Positions 23,955-32,953 are shown, counted from the stretch's first letter. The stretch is DNA of 64,000 nt from Ruminococcaceae bacterium YRB3002 (GCA_900099715.1 FMTG01000007.1:1-64000), one strand, 5' to 3'. Made by a program: numbers and translations. Notes: generated by a model from the sequence alone, not told the origin.

Positions 23955-26114
23955 TCAGTTGCTCCTGACCAGCGCGGCATATGCGCCATCCAGCTTCATC
24001 AGTTCCTGATGGGTTCCGCGTTCCCTGACTTTACCTTTATCCAGAACAATGATCTCGTCACAGTCACGAATCGTGCTGAGACGGTGTGCGATTACTACGC
24101 AGCTGATCCCCCTGTCACGTATATGGCTGATCACCCGTTCTTCCGTCTGCGCATCCAGAGCGCTTGTTGCCTCGTCGAGGATAAGAAGCGTCGGATCTGC
24201 CGCAAGTGCGTGGGCTATCTCCATACGCTGCAGCTGTCCGCCGGAGAAGTTTTTGCCTCCGGGCTGCACCATGACGTGATAGCCGTATGGACGGGACAGG
24301 ATATCCTCGTGCACTTCCGCATCCATGCACGCCATGATCATCTCGTAATCCTCGATGGAGTTATCCCAGAGTTTGATGTTGTTTGCTACCGTATCGTCGA
24401 AAGAGACCATATCCTGATCGACCATCATAACTGAATTATGGAACACAGGCTTCGGGATCTTCTCCATGGGAATTCCGTCCAGTAAGATCTCACCGGACCA
24501 TGCCGGGTAGAGGCCGGTGATCAATTTCGCGATGGTGGATTTGCCGCATCCGCTTGCGCCCACCAGAGCAACCCATTTCCCGGGTTCCAAAGTGAGCGAC
24601 AGACCTTCGATCAGCGGCGGATCCAGCGGGGAATAGCCAAAGGACACATCTTTTATCTCCAGCCTTCCGGGCAGCTTCTTCTGAATATCGATGTTCTCCG
24701 GCAGATCCTCCCCGGATGTCTCCTCAACATCTTCGGGATAGCGCATTACATCCTCGATACGCTCCATCTGTGTCGTCGCTTCCTGAATGGTCTGCCCGAG
24801 GTTGATGAGCTGCGAGACAGGCGTCATGAATGCCGACAGGAACCCGCAAAATGCGAGCAGCGCACCGGGGGTAAAATCACCCTGAACGATCAGCCGGATG
24901 CCGATCACCAGAACGGCGATGTTGGCAAACTGACACAGTACGTTCGGGATCATTCCCAGATATTCGTTAATGTAGGACAGCAGTGTTCTGTCATTGCTCA
25001 CAAGCGCCTGATAGCCGGCCCAGCGGCTGAAAAAATGGTTTTCCGCACCGGATGCCTGAATTGTCTCGATCATATCGATCCCGCTGACGGTGGTGGCGTA
25101 CATCTTTCCTGCGTTGGCAGACAGCCTGCGGGTCGCATTGATGCGTTTCCGGGAAATGAAGCGTGCAACAAATATATTAAGGAAAACCGCACATACACCG
25201 ACACATGTCAGTATCAGACTGTAATGGAGCATGATCATCAGATACAGGACCAGCATGATCCCGCTGATCAGAACAGGTGCAAGCTGCACGACCATCGCAT
25301 AGACAATGCTCTCGTTGTCTATCTGGCGCATCTGAAGATCACCTGTCGATCTCATGGAATAGAAACGGACCGGAAGCCTGAGCAGATGATTCATAAAACG
25401 TGATGACGAGACAACCGCCGTCTTGCCCTGTATCTTGACGAGATATATTGAGTTGAGTATCGCGATGCTTCCCTGGATCACTGCCAGGATCAGCATGATA
25501 GTCAGAAGCGGGATCAGCCATTCCGTGTTATAGCCCGACAGGATACGGTCCAGAAAAACCGTTCCAGATGACGTGAAGAGTATCGCCGCCAGTGAGGTAA
25601 CAGCCGTTGTCAGCGTTACCAGCAGTATTGCCGATCCCATTCCTTTGAGGCGCGTCCTGACGTACCTGACCGGGTCAGGTTTGCTTCCTCCCGGGGTAAA
25701 TGCCTCCGTCAGTTTGAAAACGAGCGCTATGCCCGTGTAGCAGTCATCAAATTCACTCCGGCTTACTGCGATATGCCCGCGTGCGGGATCATTCAGCCAG
25801 ACCTTATTGCCGCGCGCCCCGTCAACTACAACGAAATGATTAAAGTTCCAGTAAACGATGCACGGGAAAAGCCCCTGTTTCCGCATGGCATCAAGGCTTA
25901 CAGACATGCCCTTGGCTTCCATGCCATACGAGCGGGCAGCCCTCAGTATATTAGTGATCTTCGAACCGTCACGGCTGACACCGCAGTCCGTCCGGACCTG
26001 CTCCAGGGGAACCCATCTGCCGTAATAAGCAAGGATCATCGCCAGGCAGGCAGCCCCGCATTCCACGCTTTCCATCTGCATGATCTGGGGAACTCTCGCG
26101 ATCTTGATACTCAT
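23955..26114 (-). CDS. Peptidase-containing ABC exporter (PCAT, NHLM type)
   Basis: A 719-residue protein. Residues ~1-130 are a C39 peptidase with the catalytic Cys in MESVECGAACLAMILAYYG, His in FNHFVVVDG and Asp in WLNDPARG; this domain cuts after double-glycine leaders. Six transmembrane helices follow (~160-430). The ATPase has Walker A GASGCGKST, signature FSGGQLQRM, Walker B LLILDEATSALD and IAHRLST. It should process and export the peptides encoded at 26781 and 27358. The gene is in one operon with the HlyD-like protein upstream and the second ABC gene downstream (1-base gap). Confidence 0.9.
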   Translation of the reverse strand: MSIKIARVPQIMQMESVECGAACLAMILAYYGRWVPLEQVRTDCGVSRDGSKITNILRAARSYGMEAKGMSVSLDAMRKQGLFPCIVYWNFNHFVVVDGARGNKVWLNDPARGHIAVSRSEFDDCYTGIALVFKLTEAFTPGGSKPDPVRYVRTRLKGMGSAILLVTLTTAVTSLAAILFTSSGTVFLDRILSGYNTEWLIPLLTIMLILAVIQGSIAILNSIYLVKIQGKTAVVSSSRFMNHLLRLPVRFYSMRSTGDLQMRQIDNESIVYAMVVQLAPVLISGIMLVLYLMIMLHYSLILTCVGVCAVFLNIFVARFISRKRINATRRLSANAGKMYATTVSGIDMIETIQASGAENHFFSRWAGYQALVSNDRTLLSYINEYLGMIPNVLCQFANIAVLVIGIRLIVQGDFTPGALLAFCGFLSAFMTPVSQLINLGQTIQEATTQMERIEDVMRYPEDVEETSGEDLPENIDIQKKLPGRLEIKDVSFGYSPLDPPLIEGLSLTLEPGKWVALVGASGCGKSTIAKLITGLYPAWSGEILLDGIPMEKIPKPVFHNSVMMVDQDMVSFDDTVANNIKLWDNSIEDYEMIMACMDAEVHEDILSRPYGYHVMVQPGGKNFSGGQLQRMEIAHALAADPTLLILDEATSALDAQTEERVISHIRDRGISCVVIAHRLSTIRDCDEIIVLDKGKVRERGTHQELMKLDGAYAALVRSN

Positions 26115-26137
26115 ATTTCCGGACTTTCCTTATCTGC

Positions 26138-26653
26138 TTAAGGGTTCAGGATCAGATCGATCGGGTGCACTGATCTCGTGTGGATCACCACATCCACTGT
26201 AGCCTGACCTGATCCGCTTCCCTGACCGGAAGCAGGGTCACTCTGAACAGGTTCAAGCGTTACCTGATAGCTCTTGTTTGAATTGATCAGCTCGTAATAA
26301 AGAAAATCGCTCCCGATGATCCCGTATGCCATATCTCTCGAAAGCGGAACCCCTGAACACTCGGAGACTGTCCACGGCATATGGTCGATATATGCCGGAT
26401 CCCCGACTCTTACCAGTTGATATTCATCGGCCGGGAGAAAGCACTGCATCTTTCCGTCCACCATGGCTGCACGTGTCTCCACCGTCGTGGCTGCAGTGCC
26501 CCAGAATGCCCATATAAGCAGGCCGATCAGCAAGGACGCAGATGCAGCAAGAACGATCCAGACGCCCGGATTTGTGAGCTGCACATACTGCTCCAGGTCG
26601 TCTGTGGACTTTAGTTTCTGCATTGCCTTATCGCTGAAGATCTGGTCCGGCAT
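26138..26653 (-). CDS. Short HlyD-like secretion accessory protein (NHLM type)
   Basis: I place the start at the ATG at 26653 (MPDQIFSDKAMQKLKSTDDL), preceded by AGGATGT; this gives 171 residues. It has one transmembrane helix (~residues 32-54, WIVLAASASLLIGLLIWAFW) after a start with LEQYVQLTNPGVW, which is characteristic of NHLM secretion proteins. The extracytoplasmic part has the HlyD-like beta segments MVDGKMQCFLPADEYQLVRV but is shorter than usual (about 250 residues or more) and lacks a long coiled coil. It is probably the adaptor linking the ABC exporter to the cell envelope. It is 23 bases upstream of the peptidase gene. Confidence 0.75.
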   Translation of the reverse strand: MPDQIFSDKAMQKLKSTDDLEQYVQLTNPGVWIVLAASASLLIGLLIWAFWGTAATTVETRAAMVDGKMQCFLPADEYQLVRVGDPAYIDHMPWTVSECSGVPLSRDMAYGIIGSDFLYYELINSNKSYQVTLEPVQSDPASGQGSGSGQATVDVVIHTRSVHPIDLILNP

Positions 26654-26780
26654 AATTGTTACATCCTGTTCGCATAATATATTTATATTATAAATGTTAA
26701 ACCGGCCTTGCGGTCGGTTCAACGTTACGTTTATATGAAGTATTTATAACGATTCTGTGCTGAAGATCAGCGATCAGTCA

Positions 26781-27116
26781 TTAATCATACCAGCCCAAAG
26801 GACCTGTCTTATTGGCTGCAGGATCACATGAGTTCAGAGGGCCTGTCTTATTTGCAGGATCACATGACCCCACAGGACCTACAGCACCAAGAGGACCTGT
26901 CTCACCGAGAGGGCCTGTCTCACCGAGAGGACCTGTCTCTTTGTAAGGATAGCCCAGAGGACCTGTGCCGCCTGCAAGACCTTCCAACTGCTCATCTGTC
27001 AGCTCAATGCCGAATTCCTTTATGATGAAAAGCACATCTTCAACAGAACCTGCTGATGTGATCTTTGCCTTCTGCTCATCTGTCAATTTGTTCAAAATAC
27101 TCTCAGGTATATTCAT
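26781..27116 (-). CDS. Leader peptide precursor with TGPLG-repeat core
   Basis: A 111-residue precursor with GAGGAGA upstream. The leader (~1-50) is helical, MNIPESILNKLTDEQKAKIT ... FGIELTDEQLEGLAGG, ending in a double-glycine cleavage site. The predicted core of ~61 residues contains five TGPLG and one TGPLN motif with spacers, two CDPA motifs (SCDPANK, SCDPAANK), and ends in WYD. The leader resembles Nif11/NHLP-like ones, which are longer than classic class II bacteriocin leaders. It lies at the start of the exporter operon, 128 bases before the HlyD-like gene. No cyclase, dehydratase, radical SAM or YcaO gene is seen in the window, so the peptide may be unmodified. Confidence 0.75.
   Translation of the reverse strand: MNIPESILNKLTDEQKAKITSAGSVEDVLFIIKEFGIELTDEQLEGLAGGTGPLGYPYKETGPLGETGPLGETGPLGAVGPVGSCDPANKTGPLNSCDPAANKTGPLGWYD
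26793..26966 (-). repeat. Coding tandem repeats of the TGPLG core
   Basis: On the minus strand an ACAGGTCCT(C/T)-type unit encoding TGPL recurs six times with spacings of 18, 18, 30, 39 and 54 bases. Third-position variation between units (GGGC, AGGC, AGGA) is slight, so the repeats are fairly recent or under purifying selection at the protein level. Confidence 0.7.
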
Positions 27117-27357
27117 ATTCTTTTTCTCCTCTCGAATTCTTGTTCTTGGTTACTGCTTTCGCATTAACTCATGGCGTCATATTAGCACAGTATTTCTGCA
27201 AAATGTTGGACTTAATGGTTTGTTAACAGATTCTTTATTTCATCAAAAAAAGTTGTTAATACATGATAGCTGCGCATCGTGGTCGATCGTGATAATATGC
27301 TCTTATGGGAACAAAGAAAATGCGGGATATAAAGATCAGCCGGAAGGAGATAACAAC
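27117..27357. promoter_or_regulatory. Divergent promoter region between two leader peptides
   Basis: This 241-base gap carries AT-rich promoter-like sequences for both directions: TAATAT-type -10 on the minus strand near 27178-27183 and GATAATAT on the plus strand near 27292-27299. A partial inverted repeat, GCATCGTGGTCGATCGTG, precedes the latter and could bind a shared regulator. The hexamers are not decisive. Confidence 0.35.
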
Positions 27358-27612
27358 ATGGCAGAAGAGATGGATAAAGAATTATCATTAGACGACCTCG
27401 ATGCAGTAAGTGGCGGAAAAGTATACATGTCAGGTTATGCTGCGCTGACAGCTTTGATATATCAGATGAAGGCTCTCGGTAAGAGTAAAGAGGATTGCAT
27501 CAGAGCTGTAGAACATAGCTGGGCTACGGATGCTGACTTTAAGACCAAGTTTACTGATCAGACAGATGCTGATCTGCAGAGAGCTATCGACTTCGTAAAC
27601 AAAGCCTGGTGA
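27358..27612 (+). CDS. Bacteriocin-like peptide with double-glycine leader
   Basis: The ATG follows GGAAGGAGA. The 84-residue precursor begins MAEEMDKELSLDDLDAVSGG, a short canonical bacteriocin-type leader with the double glycine at residues 19-20. The mature part (~64 residues) is KVYMSGYAALTALIYQMKAL and a helical remainder containing DCIRAVEHSWATDADFKTKF; it is not a known bacteriocin. It is encoded divergently from the TGPLG peptide and would suit the peptidase ABC exporter encoded next to it. One Cys is present, so no disulfide would form within a monomer. Confidence 0.7.
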   Translation: MAEEMDKELSLDDLDAVSGGKVYMSGYAALTALIYQMKALGKSKEDCIRAVEHSWATDADFKTKFTDQTDADLQRAIDFVNKAW

Positions 27613-27684
27613 GATAACGTGGCAGATTTCTGATATAATCCAACCAGGGTGCTTTTGTACAGGCACGGGTTGGGAGGTCTTGAG

Positions 27685-28956
27685 ATGTACGAGAAGATAC
27701 GCGAATCTTTTCTGGATGAACTGAGCGATTATTACACGACAGGGCAGATGCCTGCGCATGCCTCGGTAAACATGAGGCGTGCCCTTACCGAGCATTCATA
27801 CAGGCTCAGGAAAAAGGACGTAAGTTACCGCCCGCGTTTTATCTCCACCATCGATGAGAGACCGGGCGAGGTCAGGTTCGATACTAAGTCTTTTATCACA
27901 TGCAACTGCTACAAGCACTGCAATTCTGTTTTCGAGTATTCGGATGGTGTCACGGGGCTGAAGTGTGATGAGACGACCGATGATGTCGTCTATCTCCAGG
28001 TGATAGACCGTAAAGACGCCGATAAGGGAACGAGGAGCGAGGATCAGATCATCATATGTCCCAACTGCGGACACCGCGCCCCGGCGGCCGGCTTCGTTGA
28101 CGGATGCCCCATGTGTTCCACAAAGTTCGAGATAGATAATGTATTCCCGTGCGTCTATTCATATTATTCAATGATATGGCCAATGCCGAAGAAGGATTTC
28201 GTCAACCGCGGAATAAAGATTGCCATGCAGGCAGGTCTCGGTGCGGCAGGGACGATCCTGGTGCTGTCTTTCCTGGGCTTGCTCTTCGCGTATGATAGCC
28301 GCGTTATCTTCGCTCTCTTTGGTGCGGTCGTCTTAGCGTTGATGGCGGGCTGGATAACCTTCTGCATTGTCTATGCTGGAGTTGCTATCTATACGTCTGT
28401 GCATGCCACAGCCGGATTGGTGACTATGGCCGCCAACACTATGGATATGACAGGTGCCATGGCAAGCCAGACCAGAACGGAAGCGGCCGTAAGACCGCTT
28501 GACCCGGGCTTCTCGTTCAAGCTTTTTGAGGGCAAGGTATTATCCTATCTCAAGACGCTGGCATATTCCGATAACAGGCAGAACTGCAGTATCTATATGG
28601 GAACGGGAGACCTCTCGTTTATGGACGATCTGGTGGACATCAGATACAGAGGCGCGACCAAGCTGGAGAAAGCAGTAACCGTCGGCGATTATATGCATTT
28701 GGTAGTGACAGTCTTTCTGGACAATGTCTATTACAGGGACGGTAAGTTCAGTGTGGTCCGTGAGAATTTCATTGTCGAGCTGGCGCGCCGGAAGAATGTT
28801 CAGACGGTTCCCGATTTCTCGGCCTACAACATCAACTGCACAAGCTGCGGCGGATCGTTCGACGCGGTGCTCTCCAGAAAGTGCCCTTATTGCGGATCGG
28901 CTTACGACCTGTCATCTGAGGACTGGAGCGTTCTCGTGATCGCTAAGAAGCAGTGA
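27685..28956 (+). CDS. Zinc-ribbon membrane protein with Tim44-like C-terminal domain
   Basis: I choose the ATG at 27685, after GGGAGGTC, over an in-frame start 36 bases earlier; the product has 423 residues. Cysteine pairs occur in CNCYKHC (~76) and in CPNCGHRAP/CPMCSTKF (~130-150). Two transmembrane helices follow (about 180-245). Residues ~270-380 (FSFKLFEGKVLSYLKTLAYS ... LHLVVTVFLDNVYYRDGKF) resemble a Tim44/NTF2-like domain. A C-terminal zinc ribbon, CTSCGGSF and CPYCGSAYD, ends the protein. It resembles widely occurring zinc-ribbon membrane proteins of unknown function in Clostridia. It is followed 12 bases later by the EAL gene and is likely co-transcribed. Confidence 0.6.
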   Translation: MYEKIRESFLDELSDYYTTGQMPAHASVNMRRALTEHSYRLRKKDVSYRPRFISTIDERPGEVRFDTKSFITCNCYKHCNSVFEYSDGVTGLKCDETTDDVVYLQVIDRKDADKGTRSEDQIIICPNCGHRAPAAGFVDGCPMCSTKFEIDNVFPCVYSYYSMIWPMPKKDFVNRGIKIAMQAGLGAAGTILVLSFLGLLFAYDSRVIFALFGAVVLALMAGWITFCIVYAGVAIYTSVHATAGLVTMAANTMDMTGAMASQTRTEAAVRPLDPGFSFKLFEGKVLSYLKTLAYSDNRQNCSIYMGTGDLSFMDDLVDIRYRGATKLEKAVTVGDYMHLVVTVFLDNVYYRDGKFSVVRENFIVELARRKNVQTVPDFSAYNINCTSCGGSFDAVLSRKCPYCGSAYDLSSEDWSVLVIAKKQ

Positions 28957-28968
28957 CGGGGGCGTGCC

Positions 28969-30768
28969 ATGACAGTGAACAAACTGAACCAGCTGTACAA
29001 GCCCGACAGATTGCTGTATTACATTGATGCATCGGATGAGGATCTGACAAGGTTCCCGGAGGGTGTCATACCGGATGAGATCAACAGATATGCCAACGCC
29101 TTCGGAACTTACGATTATCCCGGCGTGTTCCTGATAAAGTCTCTGGACAAGCCTGTGATCGGCATCGAGTTCAGGATCGGCGATGACAGGGTCAGTTATC
29201 CGGAGGGCCTTTCTCATATCAGACTTAGTGGTTCTTATTTCTTCTCCGTCGAAATGGATGATGAGATAGATATCAGCCGTGAAGCCATTGCGGACATGTT
29301 TATGAGAGCTGCCGGAGGACGCGCTGCCCACAGGTTATACAGCGATCTGTCCATCGGCGACGGATCCGACGTGATATCGGTATTTTCCTATTCGAAAAAG
29401 ATGCGCATCCTGTACGAATGCACTCTCAATGATGATATCGCCAGGGACATCATATCCGGTGATCCTGACAGATTCGACAAAGGACTTCTATACGAGATGG
29501 CCTTCACCGAACCCCTTACCAGACATTACAACTGGAACCATCTGGTGGCCATTCTCGAACTTCCGGCTGACAGCGGGATCAGAGATTACGCCTTCGTTCA
29601 CTTTGATATCAAGGAGTTCCGTGTGATCAATGAGGTGTACGGTCACAACACGGGCAACGATGTGCTGCGTAATGTCGTGAAAGCCATGAACGAGGCAGAC
29701 TTTGTCTATGCAAGCGCCAGGTGCCACAATGATAATTTCGCGATGATGATCAGGGATATGCCTGAAGATGAGACGGTCCGCGTCCTTGAGGAATTCTTTG
29801 ATTCGCTGTCGCACCTGGATGAAGATCCGTCCTACAGGATCTACTTCAGATGCGGCGTGGTTCCGATGCAGAGGACGATCCTCTCCGGCAACAGGGTGGC
29901 GGATGCCGGCAAGATGGCTCAGGCTCTCGGCGTGGAACAGAACAAAACGGAGATCATTATATATACGGACAAAATGCACGACGACATCACCTGGGGTGAT
30001 CTCATCAAAGCATATGTGGATACGGCCATAGCAAGGGACGAATTTCACGTATTCCTGCAGCCCAAATTTGACATCAGGCAGGAAGTGATCAAAGGTTCCG
30101 AAGCGCTGATACGCTGGAACTACAAGAGTAAGGAAATGCTGACGCCCGGCCGCTTCATCCCGTTCTTCGAGAAGGACGGTTCCATCGGCAAGATTGATGA
30201 TATAGTGCTCGAGAAAGTGTGCAAGGCGCTCGTCCGCTGGAAGGAAGAGGGAAAGCCCCTGTATCCCGTATCAGTTAACCTGTCCCGCAAGCGGCTGTAC
30301 GATCCGGATATCATCAGTCATCTGGTCGGGATCGTCGACAGGTACGGAGTCAGCCATGAGCTTATTGATTTCGAGCTGACCGAGAGTGCGACTTATGACA
30401 ATAAAGAATACATGCTCCAGGTTCTTGAGAGTCTGCGGGAGCAGGGCTTTAAGATATCTATGGATGATTTCGGGACGGGGTATTCCTCGCTGTCACTGTT
30501 GACCGAGATGCCGCTCGATACACTGAAGATAGATAAGAGCTTCGTGGATAAGCTTGGTACGGAAAATGAGCGCGAGCAGGATGTAATAGTCATCCGTCTG
30601 ATAATTGCATTGGCAAGGGAACTTGGTTTCCTGTGTCTTGCGGAAGGCGCAGAGCGCAAGGAGCAGGTTGACCTTCTCCGCTCGTTGGGATGCGATGTGA
30701 TCCAGGGTTATTACTACAGCAAGCCTATCCCTATGGATGAGTTCGACAGAAGATATCTGAAAATGTGA
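28969..30768 (+). CDS. Cyclic-di-GMP phosphodiesterase (degenerate GGDEF plus intact EAL)
   Basis: A 599-residue soluble protein. Residues ~1-170 are an N-terminal domain I do not recognise. Residues ~185-335 are a GGDEF fold in which the signature is lost (CHNDNFAMMI), so it should not make cyclic di-GMP. Residues ~345-595 form an EAL domain with E378 in SEALIRWNY, DFELTES, MDDFGTGYSSLSLL, LKIDKSFV, AEGAERKEQ and QGYYYSKP. All metal and catalytic residues of EAL enzymes are visible, so it should hydrolyse cyclic di-GMP to pGpG. The start follows a weak ribosome site. It is probably in an operon with the zinc-ribbon membrane protein. Confidence 0.85.
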   Translation: MTVNKLNQLYKPDRLLYYIDASDEDLTRFPEGVIPDEINRYANAFGTYDYPGVFLIKSLDKPVIGIEFRIGDDRVSYPEGLSHIRLSGSYFFSVEMDDEIDISREAIADMFMRAAGGRAAHRLYSDLSIGDGSDVISVFSYSKKMRILYECTLNDDIARDIISGDPDRFDKGLLYEMAFTEPLTRHYNWNHLVAILELPADSGIRDYAFVHFDIKEFRVINEVYGHNTGNDVLRNVVKAMNEADFVYASARCHNDNFAMMIRDMPEDETVRVLEEFFDSLSHLDEDPSYRIYFRCGVVPMQRTILSGNRVADAGKMAQALGVEQNKTEIIIYTDKMHDDITWGDLIKAYVDTAIARDEFHVFLQPKFDIRQEVIKGSEALIRWNYKSKEMLTPGRFIPFFEKDGSIGKIDDIVLEKVCKALVRWKEEGKPLYPVSVNLSRKRLYDPDIISHLVGIVDRYGVSHELIDFELTESATYDNKEYMLQVLESLREQGFKISMDDFGTGYSSLSLLTEMPLDTLKIDKSFVDKLGTENEREQDVIVIRLIIALARELGFLCLAEGAERKEQVDLLRSLGCDVIQGYYYSKPIPMDEFDRRYLKM

Positions 30769-30831
30769 AAGACTCGAACGCACGAATTTGTGATGCTTCG
30801 GTGTGACAGGGGGGACAGGTCTCCCATATCT

Positions 30832-30947
30832 AAAATTCCACTATCCGTGCCACTAAAAGGCTCTTTCAAATCAAAAAAGTGGAATTATTAACAAAATTCC
30901 ATCAATCGTGCCACTTTAAGGGCATTTCAAATCAAAAAAGTGGAATT
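30832..30947. repeat. Two tandem palindromic repeat units (61-base period)
   Basis: Copies at 30832-30886 and 30893-30947 share AAAATTCCA, CGTGCCACT, TTTCAAATCAAAAAAGTGGA and GAATT. Within each, AATTCCAC-like and GTGGAATT arms are complementary. Two units do not make a CRISPR array and there is no spacer-like unique sequence. They resemble short interspersed palindromic elements. Confidence 0.6.
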
Positions 30948-31698
30948 TTGATCAGTCAACCGGTTGCCCTGATCTTCGGAGGTTCGATAAGCCTGATCTG
31001 TACGATAGCGGCGGTGCAATCGTGCTTCTGCCGGGAAAACTTGTGAGCATGAATGAAGGTGATAACGGTCCTGTGATCAAGGGCCTCTGCGTGTCAGGCA
31101 ACAGAGCAGGTTCAGCGGCCACTTGCTCACTTCAGTCCCCGTCGCTTTGCTCCTGCGGTAAGTCCGTTCGCAATGGCAGCGCTAGCCAAGTTACCATAGC
31201 ACCAACTCACGTTTTAACGGCAACTTGGGGTAATGAATGTTAGCTGTTTATTGCAGCGGATATAACCAGATCCTTGATAATCGTTCATTTGGGGTAACGG
31301 ATCGTCGCCGATAACGGTTCGATCACAGTTCACAGGGACAGATAATGCTAAGAATCAGATAACTGCAGTACCCCATATCGTGAATATCGACATGGTTGGG
31401 GTACTCCGTCAGTCTCCGGAGCAGGATCTCATTACCCCAAAGTGCCGGATCAGACCACATTGGTGCTATTCATACCAATATGGTGATCTGACACCATTTG
31501 GTTTGATAAAATGTGTTCTCTAAGCATGTGAACGACGGATTTTCCTGTCGCAAACCTGTGATGACAGCTGTTTTATCAAACCATATCACCTGATAACGTG
31601 GATTTGGTTTGAACCCGCAGCAGAAACAGATCACATCCGTCAAACCTTTTCGAGCATTTTGCAGCATTTGGTTTGATAGCTTCCCCGTATTCAAGATT
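30948..31698. other. Noncoding region with recurring short motifs
   Basis: No convincing gene is seen in this ~750-base stretch. TTGGGGTA-type motifs recur in both orientations (near 31223, 31285, 31370 and 31394), and TTTGGTTTGATA-type motifs recur near 31494, 31570 (inverted), 31605 and 31667. Two of the first kind form an AGTACCCCA/TGGGGTACT inverted repeat (about 31369-31402). The function is unknown; multiple sites for a DNA-binding protein or decayed repeat elements are possible. Confidence 0.4.
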
Positions 31699-31728
31699 TT
31701 GGTGAAAAAGGAACCGTCCCCATTTCAC
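31699..31728 (+). repeat. REP-like 30-base element (copy 1)
   Basis: Contains AAAAAGGAACCGTCCCCATT. The exact reverse complement of all 30 bases occurs at 35575-35604. Sequences with GGAACCGTCCCC are familiar as dispersed repeats linked to REP-associated (RAYT-type) transposases, but no such gene lies in the window. Confidence 0.6.
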
Positions 31729-31838
31729 ATGCTACGATTTTTAACACAAAAGGCCACCGGCTGTTAAATGCAGTTGGTGGTTTTATTATTGCCAGCCAAA
31801 TATAATTGTGTTAAAAATAATGGCAAAGGTGGTAATTT

Positions 31839-32921
31839 ATGAGAAAATCATACCTCGACAATCTGAAATGGGTAACGGTCGTACTGGTCGTTTTGTACCA
31901 TGTCATCTACATGTATAACGGTGAGGGCGTTCAGGGTGTCCTCGGAAAGATCACGGACCTCGACGTTCAGTATTACGACGTCTTCCAGTACATCGTCTAT
32001 CCCTGGTTCATGCTGCTTATGTTCATAGTGTCCGGCGTGAGTGCGAGATATGCTATGGACAAGCAGACAGGCAAGGAGTTCATCAGGAGCAGGACGACAA
32101 AACTGCTCGTGCCTGTTACCATCGGACTGTTCGCTTTCCAGTTCATTCAGGGATATATCAATATACAGCTCTCAGGTGTTACCGACAATCCGGATATGCC
32201 TCTGATCGGGAAGATCGTCGCCAGCATACTGAGCGGTATCGGAGTTCTGTGGTATGTGCAGATGCTGTGGCTGTTCTCGCTTGTAATCGTGCTGATCAAG
32301 AAGATCGATAAGGACCGCCTGTGGAATGTGTGCAGGAAGACTCCCGTATGGGTACTGCTCCTTATGGGAGTGCTGGTTTACGGCGCAGGACAGATCCTCA
32401 ACACGCCGGTCATCGTCTGCTACAGGTTCGGACTATATTTCCTGGGATTCCTTCTGGGGTACTTCGTATTCTCACACGATGAAGTGATCGAAGTTACAAA
32501 AAGATTCTTCTGGCTGTTTGCCGTGATCGCTGCAGGTCTTTGCGTCGCATTCTGCATCATATACTTTGGTGAGAACTACGCTGATAACCCGGTGTACCGC
32601 ACACCGCTGTTCCTGTTCTATGCATGGTTCGGAAGCCTCGCCATGATCGGCGGATTCGCGAGGTTCTTTGACTTCAGTAATGAGTTCACAAAGTGGATGA
32701 GCACGCGCAGCTGGGGACTTTACGTATTCCATTATCTCGGGATATCCGCGGTGGCTGTCTATATCGCGAAGCCGGGGCTTGTGCCCGCGTGGGCCTGCTA
32801 TCTGCTGAGCACAGCTGCAGGATTCGGACTGGCATATCTGCTTAATCTCGTAATCTCGAGACTGCCCTTCTTCAGATGGGCTGTGCTGGGTATCAGTAAG
32901 AAGAAAAACCGTAAGGCATGA
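31839..32921 (+). CDS. Acyltransferase family 3 membrane protein
   Basis: A 360-residue polytopic protein with AAAGGTGG upstream. It begins MRKSYLDNLKWVTVVLVVLY followed by HVIYMYNGEG; the His in LYHVIYM near residue 22 is the conserved histidine of acyltransferase_3 (OafA/NodX-type) enzymes. A later WFMLLMFIVSGVSARYAMDK with an Arg soon after and about ten hydrophobic helices complete the family pattern. Such proteins transfer acyl groups to sugars or peptidoglycan at the membrane. The substrate is unknown. The next gene, a regulator, starts 32 bases downstream. Confidence 0.8.
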   Translation: MRKSYLDNLKWVTVVLVVLYHVIYMYNGEGVQGVLGKITDLDVQYYDVFQYIVYPWFMLLMFIVSGVSARYAMDKQTGKEFIRSRTTKLLVPVTIGLFAFQFIQGYINIQLSGVTDNPDMPLIGKIVASILSGIGVLWYVQMLWLFSLVIVLIKKIDKDRLWNVCRKTPVWVLLLMGVLVYGAGQILNTPVIVCYRFGLYFLGFLLGYFVFSHDEVIEVTKRFFWLFAVIAAGLCVAFCIIYFGENYADNPVYRTPLFLFYAWFGSLAMIGGFARFFDFSNEFTKWMSTRSWGLYVFHYLGISAVAVYIAKPGLVPAWACYLLSTAAGFGLAYLLNLVISRLPFFRWAVLGISKKKNRKA

Positions 32922-32953
32922 GTTGATATAGAGTTGATAACGAGGAGGATAAA

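Noticed and set aside
30832-30947. Possible CRISPR array
   Set aside because: Only two units are present, homology extends through nearly the whole 61-base period and no cas genes are in the window.
31022-31243. A 73-codon open frame in the repeat region
   Set aside because: It is Ser/Cys-rich, has no ribosome site and overlaps the recurring noncoding motifs.
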